Origin: an uncultured Lachnospiraceae bacterium
GTDB lineage: Bacteria > Bacillota > Clostridia > Lachnospirales > Lachnospiraceae
DNA: 64,000 bases
Reading direction: 5' to 3'
Assembly: GCA_944381475.1 (NCBI GenBank)
Contig: CALWLH010000037.1
Coordinates: 1-64,000 of the forward strand
Shown here: one piece after another, positions 53,747 to 63,875 of the stretch
Position numbering within the stretch: the first letter of the stretch is position 1
Layout of the letters: every line of letters begins with the position of its first letter
Translations under genes and position numbers: made by a program
Notes under the pieces: generated by a model
Seen by the model: the letters and a program-made list of their open reading frames with translations, nothing else
What the model was told of the DNA's origin: nothing
Databases searched by the model: none

Positions 53747-55003
53747 ATGGAATTTTTGCGCGCCCCCATGGGGTGGAACAGCTGGGACTGCTATGGAGCG
53801 TCCGTGAATGAGGAGACGGTGCGAAGGAACGCAGCGTTTATGGCCGAGCATCTGAAGGAATACGGCTGGGAGTATGTGGTGGTGGACATCCAGTGGTCGG
53901 AGCCCACCGCAAAGAACCATGAGTACCATCCCTTTGCGGATCTGGTGATGGACGAGTACGGGAGGCTGCTGCCCGCACCAAACCGCTTCCCTTCCGCTGC
54001 GGGGGGCGCAGGGTTTAAGCCCCTGGCGGACTATGTGCATAGCCTGGGACTGAAGTTTGGAATTCATATCATGAGGGGGATTCCCAGACAGGCGGTGCAT
54101 AAGAATCTCCCGGTTTATGGAACGGATAGGACCGCCAGGCAGATCGCAAAGACCGCCAGCATCTGCAACTGGAACACGGATATGTACGGGGTGGACCCGG
54201 ACAAGGGGGGAAAGGCCTACTATGACAGCATTTTCGCCCTCTATGCTTCCTGGGGCGTGGACTTTATCAAGGTGGATGATATCTGCAGAGAGCTCCCCCA
54301 TGAGGAGAAGGAGCTGGTAACCCTTAGCCAGTCTCTTTCGGAGTGCGGTAGGGACATTGTTTTAAGCCTTTCCCCGGGACCGGCCCTCTTATCGAAGGCG
54401 GAGCTTTACAAGCAGGCGGCAAATATGTGGCGCATCACGGACGATTTCTGGGATAACTGGGATCAGCTCTACGATATGTTCTCCAGAGCGGAGCAGTGGA
54501 GCATCCACACCGGCCCGGGAAGCTACCCGGATGCGGACATGCTGCCCATCGGCCCCATTCTTCAGGACTATGATAAGAAGAACTGGACGAAATTCTCCCA
54601 GGATGAGCAGATCACCATGATGACCCTCTGGTGCATCTTCCGGGCGCCCCTGATGATCGGCGGGGAGATGACGGGGTTTGACGATTTCACCATGAAGCTC
54701 ATCACAAACAGGGATGTTCTGGATATGCAGCGCTGGGCCCGCCATGCCCACCAGGTTTGGAGAAGAGAGATCGGGGGCGCGGAGCATATCCTCTGGACCG
54801 CCATGGATGCAAGGGGCGGCCAGTATATGGCGGTGTTTAATGCAGGAGAGACAGACAGCGAGGTAAAGATTTCCCTGAAGGATATAGAAGCGGCAGGGGT
54901 CGCCAAGGCAAAGGAGCTTTGGAGCGGGGAGGAATGCGCGGCGGCGGATTCCATCATCGTAAAGCTTCCAAGGCACGGGGCGAAGGCCTACAGACTGGTT
55001 TAA
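53747..55003 (+). CDS. Alpha-galactosidase, GH27
   Basis: 418 aa from ATG 53747 (GAGGAGG seven bases upstream; ATG 53741 is too close). The N-terminal APMGWNSWDCYG is the GH27/36 signature, YVVVDIQWSE the barrel strand 2, and the nucleophile is D177 in DFIKVDD; the WRITDDFWDNWDQ segment carries the predicted acid/base. A small C-terminal beta domain follows. No signal peptide, so it should hydrolyse alpha-galactosides taken up into the cell. Confidence 0.88.
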   Translation: MEFLRAPMGWNSWDCYGASVNEETVRRNAAFMAEHLKEYGWEYVVVDIQWSEPTAKNHEYHPFADLVMDEYGRLLPAPNRFPSAAGGAGFKPLADYVHSLGLKFGIHIMRGIPRQAVHKNLPVYGTDRTARQIAKTASICNWNTDMYGVDPDKGGKAYYDSIFALYASWGVDFIKVDDICRELPHEEKELVTLSQSLSECGRDIVLSLSPGPALLSKAELYKQAANMWRITDDFWDNWDQLYDMFSRAEQWSIHTGPGSYPDADMLPIGPILQDYDKKNWTKFSQDEQITMMTLWCIFRAPLMIGGEMTGFDDFTMKLITNRDVLDMQRWARHAHQVWRREIGGAEHILWTAMDARGGQYMAVFNAGETDSEVKISLKDIEAAGVAKAKELWSGEECAAADSIIVKLPRHGAKAYRLV

Positions 55004-55014
55004 TGAGGTAGAGG

Positions 55015-56805
55015 ATGAATTTGCTGACAATGAAGGGCGTAAAAAAAGCCTATACGGACAAGGTGCTGCTGGCAGGGGTGGATTTCGGACTGGAGGAAGG
55101 ACAGCGGGTTGGCGTGCTTGGCGTCAACGGCATGGGAAAATCCACCTTTCTGCGAATCCTGGCAGGAGTCACGGAGCCGGATGAGGGGGAGGTGGTCAAG
55201 GGTCATTCTGTAAAGATCGCCTGGCTGCCCCAGGAGCCGGAGCTGCCGGAGGGGCGGACATTGGAGGAATGCCTGGCGGCTTATATGCAGGAGTATGCCG
55301 GGGAAGCCCAGTCCCTCTTAAACAGCCTGGGATTTACAGACCTTTCCCTTCAGACAGCCACCCTCTCGGGAGGACAGAAAAAGAAGGCCGCTCTGGCAAA
55401 AACTCTTCTGGAGAAGAGCGATATCCTGGTGCTGGATGAGCCCACCAACCATTTGGACCAGGAGATGGTGCAGTGGCTGGAGGATTATCTTGCCAGCCAT
55501 CGTCTGACCCTGGTGATGGTGACCCATGACCGGTATTTTCTGGATCGGGTCTGCACCAGGATTGTGGAGATTGATTCCGGAAAGCTTTACAGCTATGACG
55601 CCAACTATGAGGGCTTTTTGACTGTCAAGGCGGCCCGGGAGGACCGGGAGCTGGCAAGCTACCGGAAGAATAGGAGCATTCTGAGAAAAGAACTGGCCTG
55701 GGTGCAGCGGGGAGCCAGGGCCAGAACCACCAAGCAGAAGGCAAGGCTGGAACGCTTTGAGGAGAGGAAGGCCATGGAGGCTCCAAAGGAGACCGCCGCA
55801 GTGCAGCTTCAGTCCGCCAGCACCAGGCTGGGAAAGAAGACCCTGGAGCTTTCCGGGGTCAGCAAGTCCTATGATGGAAGACCGATCCTCCGGGATTTTT
55901 CCTATATATTTCTAAGCGGCGACCGGGTGGGGATTGTGGGCCCCAACGGCTGCGGAAAAAGCACCCTGATGAGGATTATCGCCGGAGAGCTTCTGCCGGA
56001 TACGGGAACCCGGGAGGTGGGGAGCACCGTAAAGATCGGATATTTTTCCCAGGAGAATGAGTACCTGGATCCCCAGCAGCGGGTCATCGACTATATCCGG
56101 GACACAGCGGAGTATGTGCGTATCGGAGGCGACCTGATCTTCGCCTCCGTCATGCTGGAGCGATTCCTCTTTGATGGCACGCTGCAGTACCAGAAGATCC
56201 AGAAGCTGTCCGGCGGGGAAAAGCGCCGGCTTTATCTTTTAAAGGTGCTGATGGAGGCGCCAAATCTGCTGCTCTTGGACGAGCCCACCAACGACCTGGA
56301 TATCCAGACCCTAGCGATCCTGGAGGACTATCTGGACGACTTTCCGGGAATTGTGGTGACCGTCTCCCATGACCGGTATTTTCTGGACCGGGTTGTGGGA
56401 CGGATTTTTGCCTATGGAGAAAATGGAGTATTCACCCAGTATGAGGGGGGATGGTCCGACTATGCCGCCGCAAAAGCCCGGAAGAAGCCGGAGACGGGAT
56501 TGTCTGGAAAGGAGTCTTTCGGCGATGGGAATTTAAAGAAGGAAAAGACGGAAAAGCCCAAGGGCCCCGCAAAGCTGAAATTCACCTACAAGGAGCAGAA
56601 GGAGTATGAGAGCATCGAGGAGGATATCGCTGCAATCGAGGAGCGGCTTTCCAAGCTGGAGGAGGAGATTCTGAAAAACGCCAGGGATTTTGTGAAGCTG
56701 AGCGATCTGACAAAGGAAAAGGAGGCGCAGGAGGCTCTTCTGGAAGAGAAGATGGAACGCTTCCTGTATCTGTCGGATCTGGAGGAGCGGATCAGGAATC
56801 AGTGA
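55015..56805 (+). CDS. ABC-F family ATPase, Uup-like
   Basis: 596 aa with two nucleotide-binding domains: GVNGMGKST / LSGGQKKK / ILVLDEPTNHLD and GPNGCGKST / LSGGEKRR / LLLLDEPTNDLD. The linker contains ELAWVQRGARARTTKQKARL, the segment seen in Uup proteins, and a C-terminal coiled coil (about residues 510-596) completes the Uup layout. No membrane domain: it acts on the ribosome or, for Uup, on branched DNA. It may be cotranscribed with the GH27 gene 11 bases upstream. Confidence 0.9.
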   Translation: MNLLTMKGVKKAYTDKVLLAGVDFGLEEGQRVGVLGVNGMGKSTFLRILAGVTEPDEGEVVKGHSVKIAWLPQEPELPEGRTLEECLAAYMQEYAGEAQSLLNSLGFTDLSLQTATLSGGQKKKAALAKTLLEKSDILVLDEPTNHLDQEMVQWLEDYLASHRLTLVMVTHDRYFLDRVCTRIVEIDSGKLYSYDANYEGFLTVKAAREDRELASYRKNRSILRKELAWVQRGARARTTKQKARLERFEERKAMEAPKETAAVQLQSASTRLGKKTLELSGVSKSYDGRPILRDFSYIFLSGDRVGIVGPNGCGKSTLMRIIAGELLPDTGTREVGSTVKIGYFSQENEYLDPQQRVIDYIRDTAEYVRIGGDLIFASVMLERFLFDGTLQYQKIQKLSGGEKRRLYLLKVLMEAPNLLLLDEPTNDLDIQTLAILEDYLDDFPGIVVTVSHDRYFLDRVVGRIFAYGENGVFTQYEGGWSDYAAAKARKKPETGLSGKESFGDGNLKKEKTEKPKGPAKLKFTYKEQKEYESIEEDIAAIEERLSKLEEEILKNARDFVKLSDLTKEKEAQEALLEEKMERFLYLSDLEERIRNQ

Positions 56806-58973
56806 GGGGCGGCGCCCTCAGAGGTAAGGCTGCCCAAGAGGTAGACCAGAGAAATCTTCTTGGGCGGGATGCTTGGTAGTAATTTAGGGATTGTGGTAAT
56901 TTTAGCATACCTTTTGCAGTGCTTTAGAGTGGTGGTCTCCGTTGTGGGAGAAATTAAACTTTGATGGATACGGAGGGTTAAGGAGAAGCGTGTTATATTG
57001 AAAAACGAGTAAGAAAAAGTCCACGAGCTTTTATTTTTCGATAAGTTCAATAATTGTCACAGATTAATTTTACCACTAGTCCTATAGCCTTAAGAGAAAT
57101 AAAACCAAAATAAGGGGTAAATGTTGCGGTAGCCTTAGCTTTGTTTCGGCTTTGTGTTACGACCAGAAAGGAAGTTTTCCAAGATGAGAAATAAATTGTC
57201 ATCGCTGGTGTAGCGGAAGTACCAGATCATTGTTTTCCTGGTCCGAAAGCAAATGCAGAAGGAATGGACAGAATAAAAGTATTTCTTAGATGAGTTCTTA
57301 TAAACAGAAGCTTTTCTGCTTTATTTGAGAATGAGTTTTTTTCAGGAGATATGGTGCAACTATTTCAAACATAATCTTTGATTTTTAAATTAATAGTATC
57401 TGAGGATGCTTCAGAAGCATATGAGGTTATAGGGATAAAAATGGACAATAAGACACAAAACATAATTTTAAGAACGGGACATTTTTGGCATTTTCATATT
57501 CTTATTTTATGTAAGCATACAATAATATAATTGATTATGGATATTGTGCTTATATCAATAATAAAATTTCTATAATTCTTCTTGGTATTTATCAGCATAT
57601 ATAATGTAGCTAAAACGCTAGATTTAAATAGCTGATAAGGAAAATCATCATTATTTCAGATAATAGAATCTCTTTATAAAAGATAGATAGGAAGTGGCAA
57701 TCATCTAATCAAAATAGATTGTCACAAATTCCTTTGGCTTGCCAGCTCAGAAGATGAAAAATCTCTTAGGAATATCTTATTTTCTTTTCTTTAAAAAGAA
57801 ATCTTTATAGATTTCAAAGATTTTTTTGCCGGTAGCATTTATAGTATTTTAGATTATTTCGTGTTTTGATTTTTCTGTACCGGATAGATGGTATGTCTTT
57901 ATTTTAATGACTATAATCACGAATCGGTACTTACAGGTAAGCGGCATTTAGTGTTTCGATGGGGTAGTAAACTTATTTCTGGCATTTGCACACCAATACA
58001 ATTTTTTGGGTGATGTAACCCTGTTCCTTCAGCCGGGATGGGGCCGGGTATTAGGAACCCTTCGAAATGGAGAGCATGTCGTTGGATTAGTTGTTTGCTA
58101 ATAGGGGTCGGCCGATATCCATAGCACCTCTATTTTGCCGCCTTTCTGTTGGCGGTACTATATAGTAATGAGATTAAATTACGCTTTCAGTCTTCGTGTT
58201 ACAATAGACCCATTATTAAGGCATCCCGACATCAATATCAGATGCACCCATCCGTTTTTTTATGGATATGCAGTTGTGCCTCTATTCTTAACTTAGGGGG
58301 AATATTCTTAAACAGGTTCACTATGTAATCTTTTTTGTGTAATAAGTCTGGCAAGGAATTGTTATACTTGCATTAACGGACATTTGCCCTGCAAGTACGG
58401 CGAGTATATTTAGTCAGAAAGAATATACTAATACAAATTGCTTTATTATTAGAAAGGTAATGAGGAATGACTATAAAACTGGAATGCCGTTACCCATGTA
58501 TTGCATTACAGTAATCGAGTTGACGTCGGCCTACTTGATTGTCCATTCCATAATTTTGGTTTAATTTTTTTCTTTCCAAGCAATCCTTTTTAAATGAAAT
58601 ACTGAGGCGGATCAAAATATTTTTTTAAAACATATTTCTCTTTCCAATTTCTGTCTTTTAGTGAAGTGGTATAACACATATAATTGCTGTATAATCTTAA
58701 TACAAATATTGGTTAAAAAAATATCATGTTACCGAATAATTCTGCATAAAGGGTATATTGATAATAAATATATATGATGATAAAATTGTTGAAGAGTCTT
58801 AGTTTAGATTAAGCTAGAGAAAAGTTGTTTGTTTATGCGATGTTTAAAGAGTTTTGTAGCAGTTAAAATATTGCCAATTTTTAGGCTGTGTAATCTAGAG
58901 TGAATCCTCTTGAAAAAGTGCAATTGAATATTAATATAAAGTAAAGAACATATATGAAGGGAGATAGTGAATA
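56806..58973. other. Long AT-rich stretch without supported genes
   Basis: About 2.1 kb with no convincing coding gene on either strand. It holds a hairpin just after the ABC-F gene (GCCCAAGA 56832-56839 with TCTTGGGC 56858-56865) and several inverted repeats: GTACCG 57877-57882 with CGGTAC 57925-57930, CCGCC 58138-58142 with GGCGG 58151-58155, ACTTGCA 58366-58372 with TGCAAGT 58390-58396, and AGTATATT 58403-58410 with AATATACT 58422-58429. Short open stretches near 57210-57285 and 57395-57530 have protein-like composition but are broken by stops. It could be decayed genes or contain a large non-coding RNA. Confidence 0.6.
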
Positions 58974-60365
58974 ATGAAAAAGAAATGTAGACGATTAGCA
59001 TTGTTTTTGGCTCTGACGATGATACTGACAATATTTCCCGTTTGCTTTTGCGCAGAGACAGTAGAGGCAGCCAGTGCTGTCTCTACAGGAAGTTATTATT
59101 TTAACAACAAATCAGGTGGCTATTTTTTGGGAAGAAGTTCAACCACTGCTTCGACAAGTTCGGTTAAGGCTATTTATGGAAAAGTTTCTTCTATCCGACC
59201 TCGCGCATCATGGTATGTAACAATGGTAGACGCAACTTATTGTACTCTTCGGTCAAGTTCGACATCCACATATTACTTGAGCAGTTCATCCAGCGGAACA
59301 GTACAGTATGTGAATAGATCTTCTGTCAATAATTATTGTCTATGGAGTATTGTTATGACAGGTCAAGGGATAACAATAAAAAATAAAGTTACAGGTATGT
59401 ATTTATACCAGTCATCTACTAATATAAAATCTTCGAAAACATTGAGTAGCGCATCTTATTGGAGAGCAGTACTTACAAGCAATTATGGAAATTCCGCATC
59501 CTACCATTATCGTGAATTAAGCAGTTTTTCAGTAGCGGATACAAGTGTGAAAGTTGATGCAAGTAAAGCTCTTTCCATAAGCAAATCGCCGACATCGGGT
59601 ACAATCTCATGGGCTTCCATAAGTGATTTCACATTTAAATCAAGTAATACTGCTATTGCAACTGTCAATTCATCTGGACGTGTAACTGGAAAAGCTCCAG
59701 GAAAAACGATGATTACAATAACCCATAAGCCAACAGGAAGTTCGAGGATAATTTATATTACTGTATATGCCGATTCAGGACTATTTGGAACAGCAAATGA
59801 TGGCCATGACCATTCTTCGTCATTAATATCTGCAAGAGGCTATATGAATGATAATAGTGGTTTTACAAGTAACTATTACACTTATTCTGCTGTGCATACA
59901 AAATCTGCGATAAAAAATATTCTACAGTATTCACGTTTTTTTATATCCAGGACACATGGGTTAAATTTTACATCAAGTGGTGATAATACGGGGATTCAGA
60001 TTGACAGTACAAATAATAAGTGGCTTTATATGTCTGAATTGTATGATTTTGGCTCATCAACAGTAAAATGTAAATTATCCTATCTGAAAATTTGTACATT
60101 TGTTGGTTGCTATACAGCAGCAGGGGATACATCTATTGCAAAAGCTGCAAATCGTGCAGGTGCCAATGCAAGTGTTGGATTTACTAAAACAATCAATTGT
60201 AATTATGCTAATAAGTGGACTTGCACCTATGCCCAAAATATTAGCAAATATAAAAGTGTGTCTGAAGCCTGTTATGCTGCGCTTCATAACGGATGGTATG
60301 TCTTAAATGTAAAAAACAATTTAGATAGCTACAAAATATTTGGCAATGATAGTATGACGTTGTAA
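58974..60365 (+). CDS. Secreted multidomain protein with caspase/gingipain-like His-Cys domain
   Basis: 463 aa. Signal peptide to about residue 33 (cleavage near VEAAS). Residues about 36-165 look like a ricin-type beta-trefoil (GSYYFNNKSGGYFLG, VTGMYLYQSS repeats); about 175-260 is a Big2 domain (ATVNSSGRVTGKAPGKTMIT). The C-terminal 190 residues contain FISRTHG with H328 and ICTFVGCYTA with C379, then SIAKAANRAGANASVGF and SVSEACYAALHNGW. This His-Gly / hydrophobic-strand-Cys order and the following A-x-x-G-A segment are those of clan CD (caspase, gingipain, CHAT) peptidases. The protease assignment is inference from motifs. GGGAG precedes ATG 58974. Highly Ser/Thr-rich and AT-rich in codon use, unlike the neighbouring core genes. 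Confidence 0.7.
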   Translation: MKKKCRRLALFLALTMILTIFPVCFCAETVEAASAVSTGSYYFNNKSGGYFLGRSSTTASTSSVKAIYGKVSSIRPRASWYVTMVDATYCTLRSSSTSTYYLSSSSSGTVQYVNRSSVNNYCLWSIVMTGQGITIKNKVTGMYLYQSSTNIKSSKTLSSASYWRAVLTSNYGNSASYHYRELSSFSVADTSVKVDASKALSISKSPTSGTISWASISDFTFKSSNTAIATVNSSGRVTGKAPGKTMITITHKPTGSSRIIYITVYADSGLFGTANDGHDHSSSLISARGYMNDNSGFTSNYYTYSAVHTKSAIKNILQYSRFFISRTHGLNFTSSGDNTGIQIDSTNNKWLYMSELYDFGSSTVKCKLSYLKICTFVGCYTAAGDTSIAKAANRAGANASVGFTKTINCNYANKWTCTYAQNISKYKSVSEACYAALHNGWYVLNVKNNLDSYKIFGNDSMTL

Positions 60366-60380
60366 TGGGGAGGCAAAGGA

Positions 60381-61297
60381 ATGAAAAGAAATATAACGTT
60401 ATTACTCATAGTATGTATGTTTGTTGCAGGTTGTGGAACCTTGTCAACGAAAAAAAATATTTTTCTGTCTGTAAAATCGGTCGCAGTTGCTTTCAGAGAT
60501 GATGATATGGTATTCGATACAGACGAAGTATATGAATTTAGAGAATACAATACCTATGAGAACAAAGGGGCAGAGAAACAGCGAACGATCAATGTACCTG
60601 AAGGAGAGATGACAGGGGAATATATATACAGCTATTCTGATCCGTTTACGAGATATGATATCGATGTATATATCAATGAGAAAACAGGTGTAATGTTTGA
60701 AGTGGAGAAAAACACGGAGCATGTTTTGGGCTGCCGGGATGAGGCAGGTATCGATGTTCAACAATTCTCGGATATGACATCGAAGGAGGAGCTGCTTTTA
60801 TCATTGGATGCCTTTGTAGAGCAAATTATTGATAAGGAAGGATTTGAACCTGTAATTAATACACAGGTATTATCCGAGAAAATGGCGAAACCAGTAGCCG
60901 AAATGAGGAGGGTTTTTATCTTCCAGTCGAGAATGAGGAGGTGTATTATACAGTAACATACTTTTATATGGTTGACGATATCAAGACTTTTGAGAAACTT
61001 GAAATAAACATTAATGAAAATATGATAGAAAGCTATTATTATACGTTATCGGGAGTGTTTTCAGAATGCGAAGATATCCTGACGATTGACGATGAAAAGA
61101 TTTCTGAAAGCATAGAATACTTTGTGGCTGATAACATTAGTGATTTATGCAAGGATGTTTATTATGATATATCGGACACATATATTTCTGTTGATGAAAA
61201 TGGCAATTATATATTAATATCATTTTTAGATATGGATTATAAAATGGATGGGGAGAGTTTGAATTCTGTTGAAACGATTGTTCTAGAATTGGAATGA
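60381..61297 (+). pseudogene. Lipoprotein gene split by a one-base frameshift
   Basis: ATG 60381 begins a signal peptide with lipobox (LLLIVCMFVAGCG) and an acidic extracellular domain, but the frame runs into an unrelated basic tail after residue 174 and stops at 60956. The -1 frame continues the acidic composition (NEEGFYLPVENEEVYYTVTY) and runs from about 60900 to TGA 61297 (VETIVLELE). One extra base at the GAAATG site 60900-60905 restores a single protein of about 305 aa. Either a mutation, a sequencing error, or two overlapping products. No family recognised. It lies 15 bases after the caspase-like gene. Confidence 0.7.
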
Positions 61298-61319
61298 AAA
61301 ATAAACGGAGGTGTTTCCC

Positions 61320-62993
61320 ATGAGAAAAGGCGCTGTTATTGCGGCCATTATTGCTATGTTGGTAATGCTCGGAGGTATCTTTTTTGGATTACATCGGAAT
61401 AAAGAGAACGAGGCGCAGTCAGATTTGGTGAAGTTTTCAATGGCTTTCCAAAATGCGCATTACTTTGGAGGGGATGAGGAGGTGGAGCAATCTATTGCAG
61501 GCGAACGGATAGGCACTTCAGCAACCTATTGCCTGGATCCTGATGCCAGTAAGGAACAGATGAAAAATGGAGCAAATTATAAGGCGCCGGTGTTTGAGGA
61601 CAGGGAAAATGATGACTATACATCGGTGATAGTTCTGAATCACAAAGGCAAATATGTCCGCGTTTATTTTTGCGATATATCTAATTATGAAGAGGAAAAC
61701 CTTACGGATTTTAGCTGTGTTACCGATATATTCCGACTGGATCAGAAGCAGGTGGAAAAAGTTACAGTAAATGATGGGCGGGAGATATCTGAAAGAGAAC
61801 AAATGGATGCTCTTCTTGCTGCCCTGCTTAAACCATATCCGTACGCAGAGTACTATGGCGATGATTATAGCGATCTTACCTTTGCCTTTAAGATTACGGT
61901 CACATTTGAGGGAGGCGATTCGTTCTGTTTTTATATTGACAGGCAAACGCAGCTTCTAAATGCATATGACGCATGTTTTCAGCTTACGGGCCAGGAATGC
62001 GGTTTTTTTGAGGAGATTGCCGGATTTGAGACAGCAGAGACAACCACCACTGCTCCTGAGGAACATACATCCGAGGAAAGCGTCTCCACCGTGGAGACAG
62101 ATACGGAGGAAACAGAACCTGCGGAGACAAACTGCGATGGGAATCCGGTGTGGACCTTCCTCGATGACAGTTTAGGGGAGAATTGGAATAGAATGCTTTC
62201 AGGCTACTCCTTTGCCTTTGACAATTGGACAATGGAGGGCGCAGAGGAAAGGGAGGGCTTTTGGTTTAAGCATGGTCTGTCTCCTGTGGTGACCAACTGG
62301 AGCGTTTATCTATACGAGGAGCCTTCCCTGGAGGCCGAAAGGATTCTGGTTCCTGTACATATTCCTTTATATGCCCAGGCCACGGACCGGAATGCGTGGA
62401 TTTATTTTGACGATATGACGGGAGGCTATAGCGGCTGGATGCATTTACTCAAGGAGCCAAATGTGATGTATCGCACAGAGACGGAGAAAGGCCTTATACA
62501 GCTGGATCAGGCTTTTGATTTCTGTGGATCGGTAATGCCCGGTGTGATTTATGGGGATTTGGAGCCGAATAACCCTATTTTGCCCGCCGATTCAGATGAG
62601 AATTATAAAATGTTTGAGTTTTCATCCACACAAGAGTTGGCTGAATTTATTGAAAGCTATAAAACTTCTATGGCGGATAGCTCCTTGATCGCGGATATGG
62701 AGAAGTTTTGTGAAGCCTGGGAAAATGATAATCTGGATATATATACCGCAAAGCTGTTTCTAATGGTGTATACTGCCAAACACGATGTATCTGCAGGCAC
62801 AAGGACAATAACCCTATGGCGCGACCCTGATCAGAAACAAGATATGCTTCGCCTGAATGTTTATTATGAGGCCGGAGCAAGGGCTCAAGATTATGTGGGC
62901 TATGCATTCAACAACATAAGCGCAGCATCAGAAAACTACGAAAATCTGGCGCTGCAGCTGATTGAGTATGATAAAGAGGGGCCGGTTGAGTAA
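61320..62993 (+). CDS. Membrane-anchored extracellular protein of unknown function
   Basis: 557 aa from ATG 61320 (GGAGG nine bases upstream). One N-terminal membrane anchor (about residues 6-25, IAAIIAMLVMLGGIFFGL), an acidic domain to about 235, a Thr/Glu-rich spacer (about 238-275), and a second globular domain of about 280 residues with an SH3-like stretch (WSVYLYEEPSLEAERILVPV, YSGWMHLLKEP). No catalytic motif recognised. Third gene of the island operon with the caspase-like protein and the lipoprotein, so all three probably act outside the cell together (inference). Confidence 0.65.
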   Translation: MRKGAVIAAIIAMLVMLGGIFFGLHRNKENEAQSDLVKFSMAFQNAHYFGGDEEVEQSIAGERIGTSATYCLDPDASKEQMKNGANYKAPVFEDRENDDYTSVIVLNHKGKYVRVYFCDISNYEEENLTDFSCVTDIFRLDQKQVEKVTVNDGREISEREQMDALLAALLKPYPYAEYYGDDYSDLTFAFKITVTFEGGDSFCFYIDRQTQLLNAYDACFQLTGQECGFFEEIAGFETAETTTTAPEEHTSEESVSTVETDTEETEPAETNCDGNPVWTFLDDSLGENWNRMLSGYSFAFDNWTMEGAEEREGFWFKHGLSPVVTNWSVYLYEEPSLEAERILVPVHIPLYAQATDRNAWIYFDDMTGGYSGWMHLLKEPNVMYRTETEKGLIQLDQAFDFCGSVMPGVIYGDLEPNNPILPADSDENYKMFEFSSTQELAEFIESYKTSMADSSLIADMEKFCEAWENDNLDIYTAKLFLMVYTAKHDVSAGTRTITLWRDPDQKQDMLRLNVYYEAGARAQDYVGYAFNNISAASENYENLALQLIEYDKEGPVE

Positions 62994-63119
62994 AAGGCTA
63001 CGGCAGTGACGACCTCTGTTTTAATCCTTATACAGAATTTTCTTGAAAAACTCTTGATCTGGATGTATGATACGGAATGTCAAAACAGAAAGAATTACAT
63101 CTTAGAAAAGAGGAGCGCT

Positions 63120-63872
63120 ATGATTGCCAATTACCACACCCACAGCCGGTGGTGCCGCCACGGGGTGGGGGAGTTTGAGGATTATTTTGAAAAGGCCATT
63201 TCCCTGGGCTTTCAGGAGCTGGCCATGACGGAGCATGTCCCCCACAGGGATCGGTGGTCCTGGATTCCCTGGGAGGAGTTTGAAGGGTTTGACCGGGCAT
63301 TGAATGCCGCCATAGAAAAGTATAGGGACCGAATCACCCTGATCAAGGGATTTGAGTGTGAATATGACCCTTCCCAGATGGAGGATTACCGCTGGCTGAG
63401 GGAGGAGCTGGGCTATAATTTTCTGATCCTGGGCCAGCACGGTGCAGGAAAAAACCTTGAAATCAACAGCTTTACTATACATACAGGAAAGGAGCTGCGC
63501 ATTTACGCAGACTGGGTGTGCCAGGGACTGGAGACGGGGCTTTTCGTGATGCTGGCCCACCCGGATGTGGCGCTGAATGAGTACCCTCGTCCCTGGGATA
63601 AGGACTGCGAGAAGGCGTTTGCTCAGATCTTTTCCACCTGTGAACGCCTTCGCATCCCAGTAGAGCTGAACGTAAACGGCTTTCGCCAGGGCCGGGGGTA
63701 TCCAAGCGAGAGGGCCATGCTGTTCTCAAAAAACTATAATCTGAAATATCTTATCAATTCCGACGCTCACGACCCAGCGTTTTTATATGACGAGGCAGGC
63801 CGACAGATGGAGGAATGGGCGGCCCGTATGGGGATACAGGCGGAGGAGCGGTTTCCCTGGGGGAGCAGGTAG
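63120..63872 (+). CDS. PHP-domain phosphatase (histidinol-phosphatase-like)
   Basis: 250 aa from ATG 63120 (AAGAGGAGC upstream). Metal-binding motifs of the PHP fold are present: NYHTHSRWCRHG (HxH), MTEHVPHRD (EH), GFECEYDP (E), LGQHGAGK (QH), LAHPDVALNE and a terminal NSDAHDP (DxH). Related enzymes hydrolyse histidinol phosphate; other phosphoesters are possible. The stop lies three bases from the stop of the convergent gene. Confidence 0.85.
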   Translation: MIANYHTHSRWCRHGVGEFEDYFEKAISLGFQELAMTEHVPHRDRWSWIPWEEFEGFDRALNAAIEKYRDRITLIKGFECEYDPSQMEDYRWLREELGYNFLILGQHGAGKNLEINSFTIHTGKELRIYADWVCQGLETGLFVMLAHPDVALNEYPRPWDKDCEKAFAQIFSTCERLRIPVELNVNGFRQGRGYPSERAMLFSKNYNLKYLINSDAHDPAFLYDEAGRQMEEWAARMGIQAEERFPWGSR

Positions 63873-63875
63873 TAC

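Noticed and set aside
58804-59031. A 75-codon minus-strand frame upstream of the caspase-like gene
   Set aside because: It overlaps the signal peptide region of the + strand gene, is very AT-rich and has no ribosome site.
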